Positions 33,144 through 41,220 of a DNA stretch of 64,000 nucleotides are shown here, one piece after another. The position numbers and the translations under genes are program-made. The DNA lies in contig NZ_JAABLQ010000004.1 in the NCBI RefSeq assembly GCF_009915765.1, positions 186,001-250,000 on the forward strand, read 5' to 3'. The stretch comes from Pannonibacter sp. XCT-53. Lineage in GTDB: Bacteria; Pseudomonadota; Alphaproteobacteria; Rhizobiales; Stappiaceae. The notes under the pieces were generated by a model. The model was not told the origin of the DNA. It saw only the letters and a program-made list of their open reading frames with translations, and ran no database searches. Each line of letters begins with the position of its first letter. Positions within the stretch are counted from its first letter, which is position 1.

Positions 33144-35723
33144 TCAGAGGTTGCGCAGCACCGGCGCCGGCTTCTTGCCCAGCACCCGCCAGGTGCCGAT
33201 CAGGCCGAAACCGACGGTCAGCACGAGGGCGCCCAGCACGGCGCCGATCGCGGTGGCCGGCAGCAGCACGAAGCTGCCGCCCATCACGTTGGTGATCACG
33301 AACCAGGCTGCGGTTGCTCCGGCCATCAGCGCGAACAGCGCGGTCGCAAGGCCGAGCAGGGCATACTCCAGCGCATAGGCAAAGATCAGCCGGCCCCGCG
33401 TGGCGCCGAGCGTCTTCAGGATCACCGCGTCGTAGATCCGGCTGCGGTTGCCGGCCGCCAGGGCGCCCGCCAGCACGAGGACGCTGGCGATCAGGGTGAT
33501 CGACGAGGCCGAGCGGATGGCGAGGGCCAGCTGCTCGACGATGGAATTGACCTGGGTCAGCGCGTCCTTGACCCGGATCGAGGTCACCGTCGGAAACGAG
33601 GTGGACACGGTCTTCAGCAGCGACAGTTCCCGCTCCGCGCCGACATCCGGATCCCAGGTGACGGTCATCAGGTGGGCATGCGGGGCACCGGCGAAGGTGT
33701 TGGGCGAGAACACCATCACGAAGTTGATCGCGAGGCTTTCCCATTCCACCGTGCGCGTGTTCGCCAGACGCGCCGTGATCTCGCGCCCCAGCACGTTGAC
33801 GCTGACGGTGTCGCCGATCTTCAGTCCGAGGCCGGTGGCCAGCTCCTCGTCGAAGGAAACCAGCGGTTCGCCGCTGTAGCCCTCGCCCCACCAGCTGCCC
33901 TGCACCAGTTTCGAGTTGGCGGGCATCTTGCTGTCATAGGTGATACCCCGGTCGCCCCGCAGCACCCAGGCGGCATCGGACGACACCTTCACCTGGTCGG
34001 AGGGGACCCCGTTCACCTTGGTCAGCCGGCCGCGCAGCATCGGCACGCTCTGGATCGTCGCGTCGCCGGCCTCCTGCTTCAGCAGCACCTCGAAGGCATC
34101 GCGCTCGGCGCTCTGGATGTCGATAAAGAAGAAGCTCGGGGCCTTCTGCGCGATGGTGGACGTCAGTTCGCGCCGCAGGTTGCCGTCGATGAGCGCCAGC
34201 GCCACCAGCAGGGTCAGCCCGAGGCCGAGCGACAGCACCACCGAGGGGGTGAGGGCTCCCGGCCGATGGATGTTGGCAATGGCAAGTCTGAGCGCGGTGG
34301 AGCGCACCACCGGGGCGCGACGGGCGAGCGCCATGATCGCCCGGGCAACCCCGATCAGCAGCAGGAAGGAACCGGCGGCGGCGCCGACATAGATCAGCGC
34401 GATGCGCTTGTCCTGCGCGAGGAAGATCGCGATTGCGGCCAGGCTTGCGGCTGCAACGGCCGTGGCGACCAGATAGCGCTTGCGTGGCGCGCTGCGGCGC
34501 GCGTCCACCTGGTCACGGAAGAGGGCCGTGGGGGGAATGTCATGCGCCCGGCCGAGCGGCCAGAGGGCGAAGGCGAGGGCGGTGAGCAGCCCGTAGAGGA
34601 GGCCGAGCCCCAGCTCGAACGGATAGATCGACAGTGCCAGCTGGATCGGCAGCACGCCGGCCAGCGCTGCACCGGCGACGAAGGGCAAGGCCGCTCCGAT
34701 CACCAGACCGATGCCGATGCCGATGGCCGCAATCAGCATGACCTGGATGAGATAGATCGAGAATACCAGGTTGCCGGTGGCGCCCAGGCACTTGAAGCTG
34801 GCAATCACTTCCCGCTTCGTCTCCAGGAACGAGCGCACCGCGTTGGCGACGCCGACGCCGCCCACGACCAGCGCCGTCAGGCCGACAAGGGACAGGAACT
34901 GCGAGAAGCGGCTGATGTTGCGCTGCAGGCCAGGGGCCGAGTTGGCGCGCGACTGCACCCGCCAGCCGGCATCCGGGAATTTCTCCCGCGCCTCGTCCAT
35001 GCGGGCCCGCGTGTCTTCGTCCGACGTCCCCTCGGGCAGGCGGACGCGGTAGGACCAGTTGACAAGGCTGCCCGGCTGCACCAGCCCGGTGGCCGGCAGG
35101 GCGGTGTCGGACAGCATCAGCCGCGGGCCGAACTCGATGCCTTCCGACAGCTTGTCCGGTTCGCTGGCGATGATGCCGGTGATGCGCACCGTGGCGCGGC
35201 CGAGGGCAACCGTGTCGCCCACCGCAAGGCCGAGGCGGCCCAGAAGCGAGGCGTCCGCGACCGCTCCGGCAATCCCGTCCGGACCGGTCGCCAGCTTGGC
35301 GGCCAGGTCGCCGCCCCCTTCGATGGCAAAGCTGCCGTAAAGCGGGTAGGCGCCGTCCACGGCCTTCAGCTCGACGAGGGCCTGGTCGCTGCCGTCCGGC
35401 TTGCGCGCCATGGCGCGCAGGGTGGCGACCCGCGAGGTCTCGCCGAGGCTGTCGATATGGGCGCGTTCGGCGGTGTCGGCTTCCCGGTGCACCAGACGGA
35501 ACGACAGGTCACCGCCGAGGATGGTCTGGCCTTCGCTGGCGATGCCTTCCGTCATGGAGCGGGACACGGACGTGACGCCGGAGATGGCGGCCACGCCGAG
35601 CGCGATGCAGGCGATGAAGATGTAGAAGCCGCGCAGGCCGCCCCGCAGTTCGCGCAGGGCAAAGCGGAGGGCCAGGCGCCAGGTTGCCGCCTGTTCGGCC
35701 GACGGGGGGACGAAGGCGGTCAT
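33144..35723 (-). CDS. ABC transporter permease, FtsX-like, YbbP type
   Basis: 859 residues from ATG 35723, overlapping the stop of the ATPase gene by four bases. The N-terminal span and SVSRSMTEGIASEGQTILGGDLSFR start a large extracytoplasmic MacB-like domain, followed by FtsX domains (GLTALVVGGVGVANAVRSFLE; GLTLLVALALIDGNLRREL; and the C-terminal SASSITLIASVLVLAGALAAG with LKTLGATRGRLIFAYALEY). Ten or so spans in total. With YbbA it forms an exporter or mechanotransmission complex thought to act on lipids or toxic compounds at the envelope. The stop is close to a GC-rich hairpin. Confidence 0.93.
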   Translation of the reverse strand: MTAFVPPSAEQAATWRLALRFALRELRGGLRGFYIFIACIALGVAAISGVTSVSRSMTEGIASEGQTILGGDLSFRLVHREADTAERAHIDSLGETSRVATLRAMARKPDGSDQALVELKAVDGAYPLYGSFAIEGGGDLAAKLATGPDGIAGAVADASLLGRLGLAVGDTVALGRATVRITGIIASEPDKLSEGIEFGPRLMLSDTALPATGLVQPGSLVNWSYRVRLPEGTSDEDTRARMDEAREKFPDAGWRVQSRANSAPGLQRNISRFSQFLSLVGLTALVVGGVGVANAVRSFLETKREVIASFKCLGATGNLVFSIYLIQVMLIAAIGIGIGLVIGAALPFVAGAALAGVLPIQLALSIYPFELGLGLLYGLLTALAFALWPLGRAHDIPPTALFRDQVDARRSAPRKRYLVATAVAAASLAAIAIFLAQDKRIALIYVGAAAGSFLLLIGVARAIMALARRAPVVRSTALRLAIANIHRPGALTPSVVLSLGLGLTLLVALALIDGNLRRELTSTIAQKAPSFFFIDIQSAERDAFEVLLKQEAGDATIQSVPMLRGRLTKVNGVPSDQVKVSSDAAWVLRGDRGITYDSKMPANSKLVQGSWWGEGYSGEPLVSFDEELATGLGLKIGDTVSVNVLGREITARLANTRTVEWESLAINFVMVFSPNTFAGAPHAHLMTVTWDPDVGAERELSLLKTVSTSFPTVTSIRVKDALTQVNSIVEQLALAIRSASSITLIASVLVLAGALAAGNRSRIYDAVILKTLGATRGRLIFAYALEYALLGLATALFALMAGATAAWFVITNVMGGSFVLLPATAIGAVLGALVLTVGFGLIGTWRVLGKKPAPVLRNL

Positions 35724-36433
35724 GCCGGAAGCCTCGCCGGTTGCGGCGTGCCGGCGCGCTCGCTTTCGATCTCGCCGGAGCGCAGCCGCACCACCCGGTC
35801 GCAACGTTCGGCCAGGCCGGGATCATGCGTCACCAGCACCAGGGTGGCGTTGTGGCGGGCGCGGGCGGCAAACATCAGCTCGATGATCTGCTCGCCGGTG
35901 CTGCCGTCGAGGTTGCCGGTCGGCTCGTCGGCAATGAGGATTGCCGGTTCAACGACCAGCGCACGGGCCACCGCCACGCGCTGTTGCTCGCCCCCCGACA
36001 TCTGGGCGGGGTAATGCGTGAGCCGGTGGCCAAGGCCCACGGCTTCGAGCTCGGCACGGGCCTTGGCGAAGGCGTCGCGGTCGCCCGCCAGCTCCAGCGG
36101 CACGGCCACGTTTTCCAGCGCGGTCATGTTCGGGACGAGATGGAACGACTGGAAGATGATGCCGACGTTGCGCCCGCGGAAGCGGGCAAGCTGGTCCTCG
36201 GTCATCGGCGAGAGGTCGGAGCCTGCCACCTGCACCTGCCCCCGGTCGGCGCGCTCGAGGCCGGCCATCACCATCAGCAGGGTCGACTTGCCCGATCCCG
36301 ACGGGCCCACCAGACCGACCGACGAGCCGGTGGCGATCTCCAGGTCGATGCCCTTGAGGATATGGACCTTGCCGGCGCCGTCGCCGAGGGTCAGGTGGAC
36401 ATCCTTGAGGGAGATGGCTGGTCCAGATGTCAT
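35720..36433 (-). CDS. ABC transporter ATP-binding protein, YbbA type
   Basis: 237 residues. Walker A GPSGSGKST, Q-loop IFQSFHLVPNMTALENV, signature MSGGEQQRVAVARAL, Walker B ILIADEPTGNLD and switch VLVTHDPGLAERCDR, in the LolD/MacB clade. It energises the YbbP-type permease encoded directly downstream with a four-base overlap. It is divergent from the tesA-like esterase gene 157 bases away, an arrangement conserved from E. coli (tesA/ybbAP) to alphaproteobacteria. Confidence 0.94.
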   Translation of the reverse strand: MTSGPAISLKDVHLTLGDGAGKVHILKGIDLEIATGSSVGLVGPSGSGKSTLLMVMAGLERADRGQVQVAGSDLSPMTEDQLARFRGRNVGIIFQSFHLVPNMTALENVAVPLELAGDRDAFAKARAELEAVGLGHRLTHYPAQMSGGEQQRVAVARALVVEPAILIADEPTGNLDGSTGEQIIELMFAARARHNATLVLVTHDPGLAERCDRVVRLRSGEIESERAGTPQPARLPA

Positions 36434-36590
36434 GGTCGTCCCTATATAGACGGCAGCCGCGCCCGTGCGGGCCGATCGGTCTGCTCCTGTTCAGGCGGCT
36501 TTCGGGCGGGGTCAGGTGCGATGTCCGCTGGACCCGGCCGCGACGTTGCGCGAGAAAATGGGGCCAAACCACGGAGTGTTCCAGACCGTC

Positions 36591-37265
36591 ATGCGTTCGT
36601 TCTTGTATCTGATTGTGTCAATGGCAGCCCTGGCCCTGCCCGTCACCGCATTCGCCCAGTCCCCGGCCGCGCCGTCGGCACCGGTGGCGAGCGGCGGCGA
36701 ACCCGTCGAAATCGTTGTCCTTGGCGACAGTCTGTCGGCCGGATACCAGCTTCCGGCGGCAGAGGCCTTTCCCGTGCAGCTCGAGCGCGCCCTGAAGGAA
36801 AAGGGGCATAACATTTCCGTGATCAACGCGGGCGTGTCCGGCGACACGTCCAGCGGCGGCCTTGCACGGCTCGACTGGTCGGTGCCGCCGACGGCCGATG
36901 CGGTCATCCTCGAGCTTGGGGCAAACGATGCCTTGCGCGGCATTGATCCGGCCGCCACCCGCGCCAATCTCGACGCGATCGTGGCGCGGCTGACGCAGCG
37001 CGGCGTCAAGGTTCTGGTGGCCGGCATGCTGGCACCGCGCAATCTCGGCGAGGACTATGCCCGCGCGTTCGATCCGATCTTCGCCGACATTGCCGCCGCC
37101 CATGGCGCGCTGCTCTATCCCTTCTTCCTTGAGGGCGTTGCGATGAAGCCGGAGCTGAACCTGCCCGACGGCATGCATCCGACCGGCGAGGGGGTTTCCG
37201 TCATCGTTCGCGGTGTGCTACCGCTGGCGGAAGAGCTGATCGGCCGAGTCCGCCAGGGGTCGTAG
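36591..37265 (+). CDS. tesA: TesA-like arylesterase/lysophospholipase, SGNH hydrolase
   Basis: 224 residues from ATG 36591 where a signal peptide starts (MRSFLYLIVSMAALALPVTAFA). Mature protein has block I GDSLSAGYQ with nucleophile S47, block II INAGVSGDTSSGG, block III LELGANDALRG and block V LPDGMHPTGEG with the catalytic Asp/His. Periplasmic hydrolysis of acyl thioesters, arylesters or lysophospholipids is expected. Divergent from ybbA-like gene. An upstream ATG at 36558 would hide the signal peptide and is less likely. Confidence 0.92.
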   Translation: MRSFLYLIVSMAALALPVTAFAQSPAAPSAPVASGGEPVEIVVLGDSLSAGYQLPAAEAFPVQLERALKEKGHNISVINAGVSGDTSSGGLARLDWSVPPTADAVILELGANDALRGIDPAATRANLDAIVARLTQRGVKVLVAGMLAPRNLGEDYARAFDPIFADIAAAHGALLYPFFLEGVAMKPELNLPDGMHPTGEGVSVIVRGVLPLAEELIGRVRQGS

Positions 37266-37354
37266 GCTCTCCTCCCTTCGCGCCGGTTTCCCGCGTCCGG
37301 CCTGTTGCCCCAGCCTGTTGCCCCCGCCTCAGAGCTCAAGACCAGGACCTATCG

Positions 37355-38407
37355 ATGGAACTTCGCCGTCTCGGCCGCACCGACCTTGCGGTCAGCCACA
37401 TCTGCCTTGGAACCATGACGTTCGGGGAGCAGAACACCGAAGCCGAGGGCCATGCCCAGCTTGACCGAGCCTTTGCCGCCGGCGTCAATTTCCTCGACGC
37501 CGCCGAGCTTTACCCGATCCCGCCGCGCCCGGAAACGCAGGGGCGCACCGAGCGGATCATCGGCACCTGGCTCAAGGCGCGGGGCTTGCGTGACAAGGTG
37601 GTCGTGGCAACCAAGGTCGTCGGCCGCTCGGACATGACCCATTTCCGCAAGGACGGCTCGCCGGGCCGTCTGACGGCCCGCCAGATCAACGAGGCGGTCG
37701 ACCGCAGCCTTGCCAACCTGCAGACCGACTGCATCGACCTCTACCAGGTGCACTGGCCGGAGCGGAACGTCTCCGGCTTCGGCTCCAATCCCACCCGCTG
37801 GGCCGATCCGGAGATCCTGTCCGACGAGACGCCGATCGAGGAAACGCTCGAGGCACTCACGGCCCTCGTGAAGGCCGGCAAGGTGCGGCATGTCGGCCTG
37901 TCCAATGAAAGCCCCTGGGGCACGATGACCTATCTGAAGGCGGCGGAGCTGAAGGGCCTGTCGCGTGTCGTCTCGATCCAGAATGCGTATAATCTCGTCA
38001 ACCGGACCTTCGAGGCCGGGCTGGCCGAAGTGGCCCTCCGCGAGAGTGTCGGTCTCCTTGCCTATTCCGCCCTGGGGCAGGGGTATCTCACCGGCAAGTA
38101 TCGCAACGGTGCAATGCCGGCCGGCTCGCGCAAGGCGCTGTTCAACAGGTTGCAGCGTTACGAGAAGCCGGGTGCCGAAGCGGCCATCAACGCCTATGTC
38201 GACCTGGCCCGCGAGGCCGGGCTCGATCCGTCGCAGATGGCGATTGCCTTTGCCCTGTCGCGCAGTTTCGTGACCAGCGTGATCATCGGCGCCACCAGCC
38301 TGGCGCAGCTGGACACCGCGCTGGGGGCGGCGGACCTGACCCTGCCGGCCGACGTGCTGGAGCGGATCGACGCGCTGCACCAGCTGCACGGCAATCCCTG
38401 CCCCTGA
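37355..38407 (+). CDS. Aldo-keto reductase, Tas-like
   Basis: 350 residues. NADPH-dependent barrel with NFLDAAELYPIPPRPETQG (catalytic Asp and Tyr), KVVVATKVVGRSDMTHF (Lys), and CIDLYQVHWPERN (His), ending with SVIIGATSLAQLDTAL that binds the cofactor 2'-phosphate. The PIPPRPETQGRTERIIG loop is diagnostic of the Tas branch. Physiological substrate unknown. Monocistronic; seven 7-base tandem repeats start four bases after its stop. Confidence 0.93.
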   Translation: MELRRLGRTDLAVSHICLGTMTFGEQNTEAEGHAQLDRAFAAGVNFLDAAELYPIPPRPETQGRTERIIGTWLKARGLRDKVVVATKVVGRSDMTHFRKDGSPGRLTARQINEAVDRSLANLQTDCIDLYQVHWPERNVSGFGSNPTRWADPEILSDETPIEETLEALTALVKAGKVRHVGLSNESPWGTMTYLKAAELKGLSRVVSIQNAYNLVNRTFEAGLAEVALRESVGLLAYSALGQGYLTGKYRNGAMPAGSRKALFNRLQRYEKPGAEAAINAYVDLAREAGLDPSQMAIAFALSRSFVTSVIIGATSLAQLDTALGAADLTLPADVLERIDALHQLHGNPCP

Positions 38408-38410
38408 CAT

Positions 38411-38459
38411 CTGGCGTCTGGCCCCTGGCGCCTGACCCCTGGCGCCTGGCGCCTGCGGC
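38411..38459. repeat. Seven 7-bp tandem repeats after the aldo-keto reductase gene
   Basis: Units CTGGCGT, CTGGCCC, CTGGCGC, CTGACCC, CTGGCGC, CTGGCGC, CTGCGGC follow each other without gaps. No gene overlaps them. The gap to 38659 also has a perfect 16-base palindrome CGCGGCAGCTGCCGCG at 38535-38550. Confidence 0.8.
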
Positions 38460-38659
38460 TCCGGTCGCGATGCCCGCGATGGCAGCCGGCCTGTGGAACA
38501 AGACAGGCCGGTTGTCCGAATCACGCTTGGCCCGCGCGGCAGCTGCCGCGGTCGGGTCGGTCAGATCCTCTTGTTTTTCAGGGGTTTGAGATTTTTCTTG
38601 CGCAGTGCGGCAAACTGCCCCCTCAATGATCGTGTCAGCGACAGCGGAGGATCTGCCCG

Positions 38660-39196
38660 ATGCCGCGCTTGTTTACGGGTCTTGAAATACCCGCCCAGAC
38701 AGGCATGTACCTGTCCATGCTCCGCGGTGGCCTCAAGGGCAGCCGCTGGATTGACCCCGAAAACTACCACATCACTCTCCGCTTCATCGGCGACATCGAC
38801 GACCGCACGGCCGACGAGGTGGCAGACGCGCTGTCACGCGTGCGGCGCGAGCCGGTGGAGATCCGGCTGAGCGGTCTGGGCTCCTTCGGCAACGGCAAGC
38901 CGCATGCGGTCTGGGCGCGCGTCCAGCCGACGCCGCAGCTGGCCGAGCTCCAGGGCGAGCAGGAGCGCATCCTGCAGCGGCTGGGATTGCCGGCGGAGCG
39001 GCGCAAGTACACGCCGCATGTCACCATCGCGCGCTGCAAGACGGCGAGCAACGAGGAGGTGGCGCGCTGGCTGATGGAACGGGGCGACTTCCAGGCCCCG
39101 CCCTTCCTGGCCGGCCGCTTCGTGCTCTATTCATCCCGTGCCAGCATCGGCGGCGGCCCGTATCTGGTCGAGGAAGCCTTCCCGCTCGCGGCCTGA
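38660..39196 (+). CDS. thpR: RNA 2',3'-cyclic phosphodiesterase
   Basis: 178 residues beginning MPRLFTGLEIPAQ. Two H-x-T-(I/L) motifs, H37 in YHITLRF and H120 in PHVTIARC, form the 2H phosphoesterase site; FAVRIG-type spacing (HAVWARVQPTPQLAEL) matches the LigT/ThpR group. It opens 2',3'-cyclic phosphates and has reversible 2'-5' RNA ligase activity in E. coli. AGCGGAGGATC precedes the ATG. A second 2H protein (DUF1045) is at 17690, of a different family. Confidence 0.93.
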   Translation: MPRLFTGLEIPAQTGMYLSMLRGGLKGSRWIDPENYHITLRFIGDIDDRTADEVADALSRVRREPVEIRLSGLGSFGNGKPHAVWARVQPTPQLAELQGEQERILQRLGLPAERRKYTPHVTIARCKTASNEEVARWLMERGDFQAPPFLAGRFVLYSSRASIGGGPYLVEEAFPLAA

Positions 39197-39329
39197 CCGG
39201 CTATCAAGGGGGCGCAGCCGGTCCGGTTCGCCCGGGCCGATGCCGCCCTGATCCGGCAGGACGCCTTGCGGCCGCCCGGGATGCGGCAAGGCTGGGTCTG
39301 GCCGGTCGGCGTTAGGCCGGCAGAAGCTG

Positions 39330-39390
39330 GGCCGGCGAAATCCGGGCTGGCGAAAAACCGGGCTGGCGAAAACCGGGCTGGCGAAAACTG
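39330..39390. repeat. 15-bp tandem repeats upstream of a small membrane-protein gene
   Basis: Four successive units, GGCCGGCGAAATCCG, GGCTGGCGAAAAACCG (one base longer), GGCTGGCGAAAACCG and GGCTGGCGAAAACTG, then a degenerate GACAGGCGAGG. They end about 20 bases before the ATG at 39412. Confidence 0.8.
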
Positions 39391-39411
39391 GACAGGCGAG
39401 GGCGTGACAGG

Positions 39412-39864
39412 ATGGTCAGCGGTGCAGGGCTCGTGCTTCAGGCGGTGCGGATCGTCCTCGGCTTCATTCTGGGGCTGACGGGCGCGGGCGTATTCCTTGC
39501 CTGGGGCTTTTTCCAGGGCCTGTCCGACACCTCGGAGCCGGGTCTTGCCGGAGCGGTGGTGGCCACGGGGCTTGTCTCGGCCGCGCTGATCGGGGCGCTG
39601 GCCTTCGTTCCCGCCGCCCTTGCCATCGTGCTGGCGGAAGCCTTCCGCTGGCGCAGCTTTCTCTATCATGTTGCCGTCGGGGGGCTGATCGCGCTGGCCC
39701 TGTGGGGGATCGGCGACATCGGGCCGATCCCGGATGATGCCGCCGGCGGTTCCAGCCTGCGGCCAGGCACGACGGTGGCGCTGGCTGCGGGCTTCGTCGC
39801 CGGCGCGATCTACTGGCTGGTGGCGGGCCGCTCCTCGGGCACCTGGCGCCGCGCCGAGGGCTGA
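39412..39864 (+). CDS. Four-span integral membrane protein, unknown
   Basis: 150 residues with four hydrophobic segments at about 8-31, 45-75, 82-102 and 120-140, short loops and an Arg-rich C-terminus (GRSSGTWRRAEG). The overall layout (IVLGFILGLTGAGVFLAW, LYHVAVGGLIALALWG) resembles small alphaproteobacterial membrane proteins without a named domain. GACAGG precedes the ATG. Preceded by 15-bp tandem repeats. No function can be given. Confidence 0.75.
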   Translation: MVSGAGLVLQAVRIVLGFILGLTGAGVFLAWGFFQGLSDTSEPGLAGAVVATGLVSAALIGALAFVPAALAIVLAEAFRWRSFLYHVAVGGLIALALWGIGDIGPIPDDAAGGSSLRPGTTVALAAGFVAGAIYWLVAGRSSGTWRRAEG

Positions 39865-39883
39865 TCCGGCCCGCCGCAACGCC

Positions 39884-40273
39884 TTACAGCTGGTCCTTGT
39901 CCTGCAGGGCAGCGCGCGCTGCCTCCTTGTGCTCCGGCCGCATGTGGGTGCGGATCATGGCGAGCGCGGCCATCAGCACGGTCGCATCGTCACCGAAGCC
40001 GATGCCGATCAGGAAGTCGGGCATCATGTCGACCGGCAGCACGAAATAGGCCAGCGCCGCCAGCGTCGTCGCCCGCACCTTGGTCGGCGTGGCCGGATCC
40101 ATGGCGCAGTAATAGCCGGCGATCACGTCCTCGAGGAACGGAACCTGGCGGGCCGCCTTGCGGGCCGTGGCCAGCAGCCGCTGACGCAGGCTCCTGATCT
40201 TCTGCTCGTCGGAGCCAAGCTCCGGTCCAAGGATCTCGGGATCGAAGCCGAGGTCGTCTACACGTGCGCGCAT
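39884..40273 (-). CDS. YkvA-family (DUF1232) membrane-associated protein
   Basis: 129 residues from ATG 40273. The central segment TLAALAYFVLPVDMMPDFLIGIGFGDDATVL is the DUF1232 signature (hydrophobic stretch ending PxDxxPD then GxxDD). Members are small inner-membrane proteins of unknown role. The preceding ARKAARQVPFLEDVIAGYYC region is typical. Converges on the four-span protein gene with 19 bases between stops. Confidence 0.9.
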   Translation of the reverse strand: MRARVDDLGFDPEILGPELGSDEQKIRSLRQRLLATARKAARQVPFLEDVIAGYYCAMDPATPTKVRATTLAALAYFVLPVDMMPDFLIGIGFGDDATVLMAALAMIRTHMRPEHKEAARAALQDKDQL

Positions 40274-40371
40274 CCGGTGTCTCCTGTCGGGCGCCGTCGG
40301 GCAGACCCGCTGCCGCACCCGCCCCCATCATGATGACCATATGGGAAGTTCTCGTGACGGCTGCAACAGCG

Positions 40372-40950
40372 TCAAGCCCGGGCGCCGAGGCGGCGTGCGG
40401 TCTCGAGCCATCGCTGGCGCCGTTCGGGCGTCGATCCGCGCACGGGAGCGAAGGTCTTGAAGCGCACCGGCCGGAAACCGCAGAAGCCCAGGATCTGGCT
40501 CTTCATGGCCCGGTAGCCGCCGGCCCGCAGCACCAGATAGAGCCACCAGACCGGCGTGTCCGCCGTCACCAGCACCTCGGCGCTGCGGCCTTTCAGAAGC
40601 TTGGCCGGGAACGGGCTGCCGGCCTCGTACCGGAAGGCAAAGCCCGGCAGCAGCGTCCGGTCGAACAGGCCCTTGAGCCGTGCCGGCATCAGCCCCCACC
40701 ACAGCGGATGTGCGATGACGAGATGGTCGCACCAGGCCACGGCCTCCTGAAACGCCAGCAGATCCGGTTCGAGCGGCTGCTGTCCGCCGTATCCGGCTGT
40801 GAAGTCGGGATTGAACTGCATGCGGGCGAGCGAGAAGGAACGGGTCTCGTGATCCTTGCTGCGGGCCCCCTCGGCATAGGCTTCTGCCAGGGCCTCGGTC
40901 AGGCTGGCCTCGGCCGGATGACCGCTGAGAACGAGGATACGTCTCGGCAT
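40372..40950 (-). CDS. NAD(P)H-dependent oxidoreductase, flavodoxin-like (NQO/MdaB type)
   Basis: 192 residues from ATG 40950, with AAGGAGG upstream. Flavodoxin-fold start RILVLSGHPAEASLTEALAEAY, then DHLVIAHPLWWGLMPARLKGLFDRTLLPGFAF, the hallmark of the NAD(P)H quinone oxidoreductase/YwrO group that binds FMN or FAD. The C-terminal GFCGFRPVRFKTFAPVRG is conserved. Probable two-electron quinone or azo reductase; actual substrate unknown. Monocistronic. Confidence 0.9.
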   Translation of the reverse strand: MPRRILVLSGHPAEASLTEALAEAYAEGARSKDHETRSFSLARMQFNPDFTAGYGGQQPLEPDLLAFQEAVAWCDHLVIAHPLWWGLMPARLKGLFDRTLLPGFAFRYEAGSPFPAKLLKGRSAEVLVTADTPVWWLYLVLRAGGYRAMKSQILGFCGFRPVRFKTFAPVRGSTPERRQRWLETARRLGARA

Positions 40951-41220
40951 GGTTGGGCCTCCTTGCGTGGGGTGCTGCATCCCGTTGTGGGCCCGGAGCG
41001 GCTGGTCCGGGGTGTCTTGGCCCGTTCTACCACGGGAGTGTCCGCATCAACCTCTGCCAGAGCCCCGTCGAGGCGGTGCAGGCATCCCGGATGCCCGGCC
41101 TGATCCGCCGGCCTCTCCGCGCTTGCTGCAAACGCGGCGGCCGCTGCCGGGAGGTCCGGGCAACGGCCGCAGGTGCGCCATGTCCGACATGGTGCGGGGA
41201 GGCGAGAGGTCCGGGGTCGG

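Noticed and set aside
33672..36014. 780-codon plus-strand frame opposite ybbP/ybbA-like genes
   Set aside because: Antisense to confidently assigned ABC genes; composition typical of shadows.
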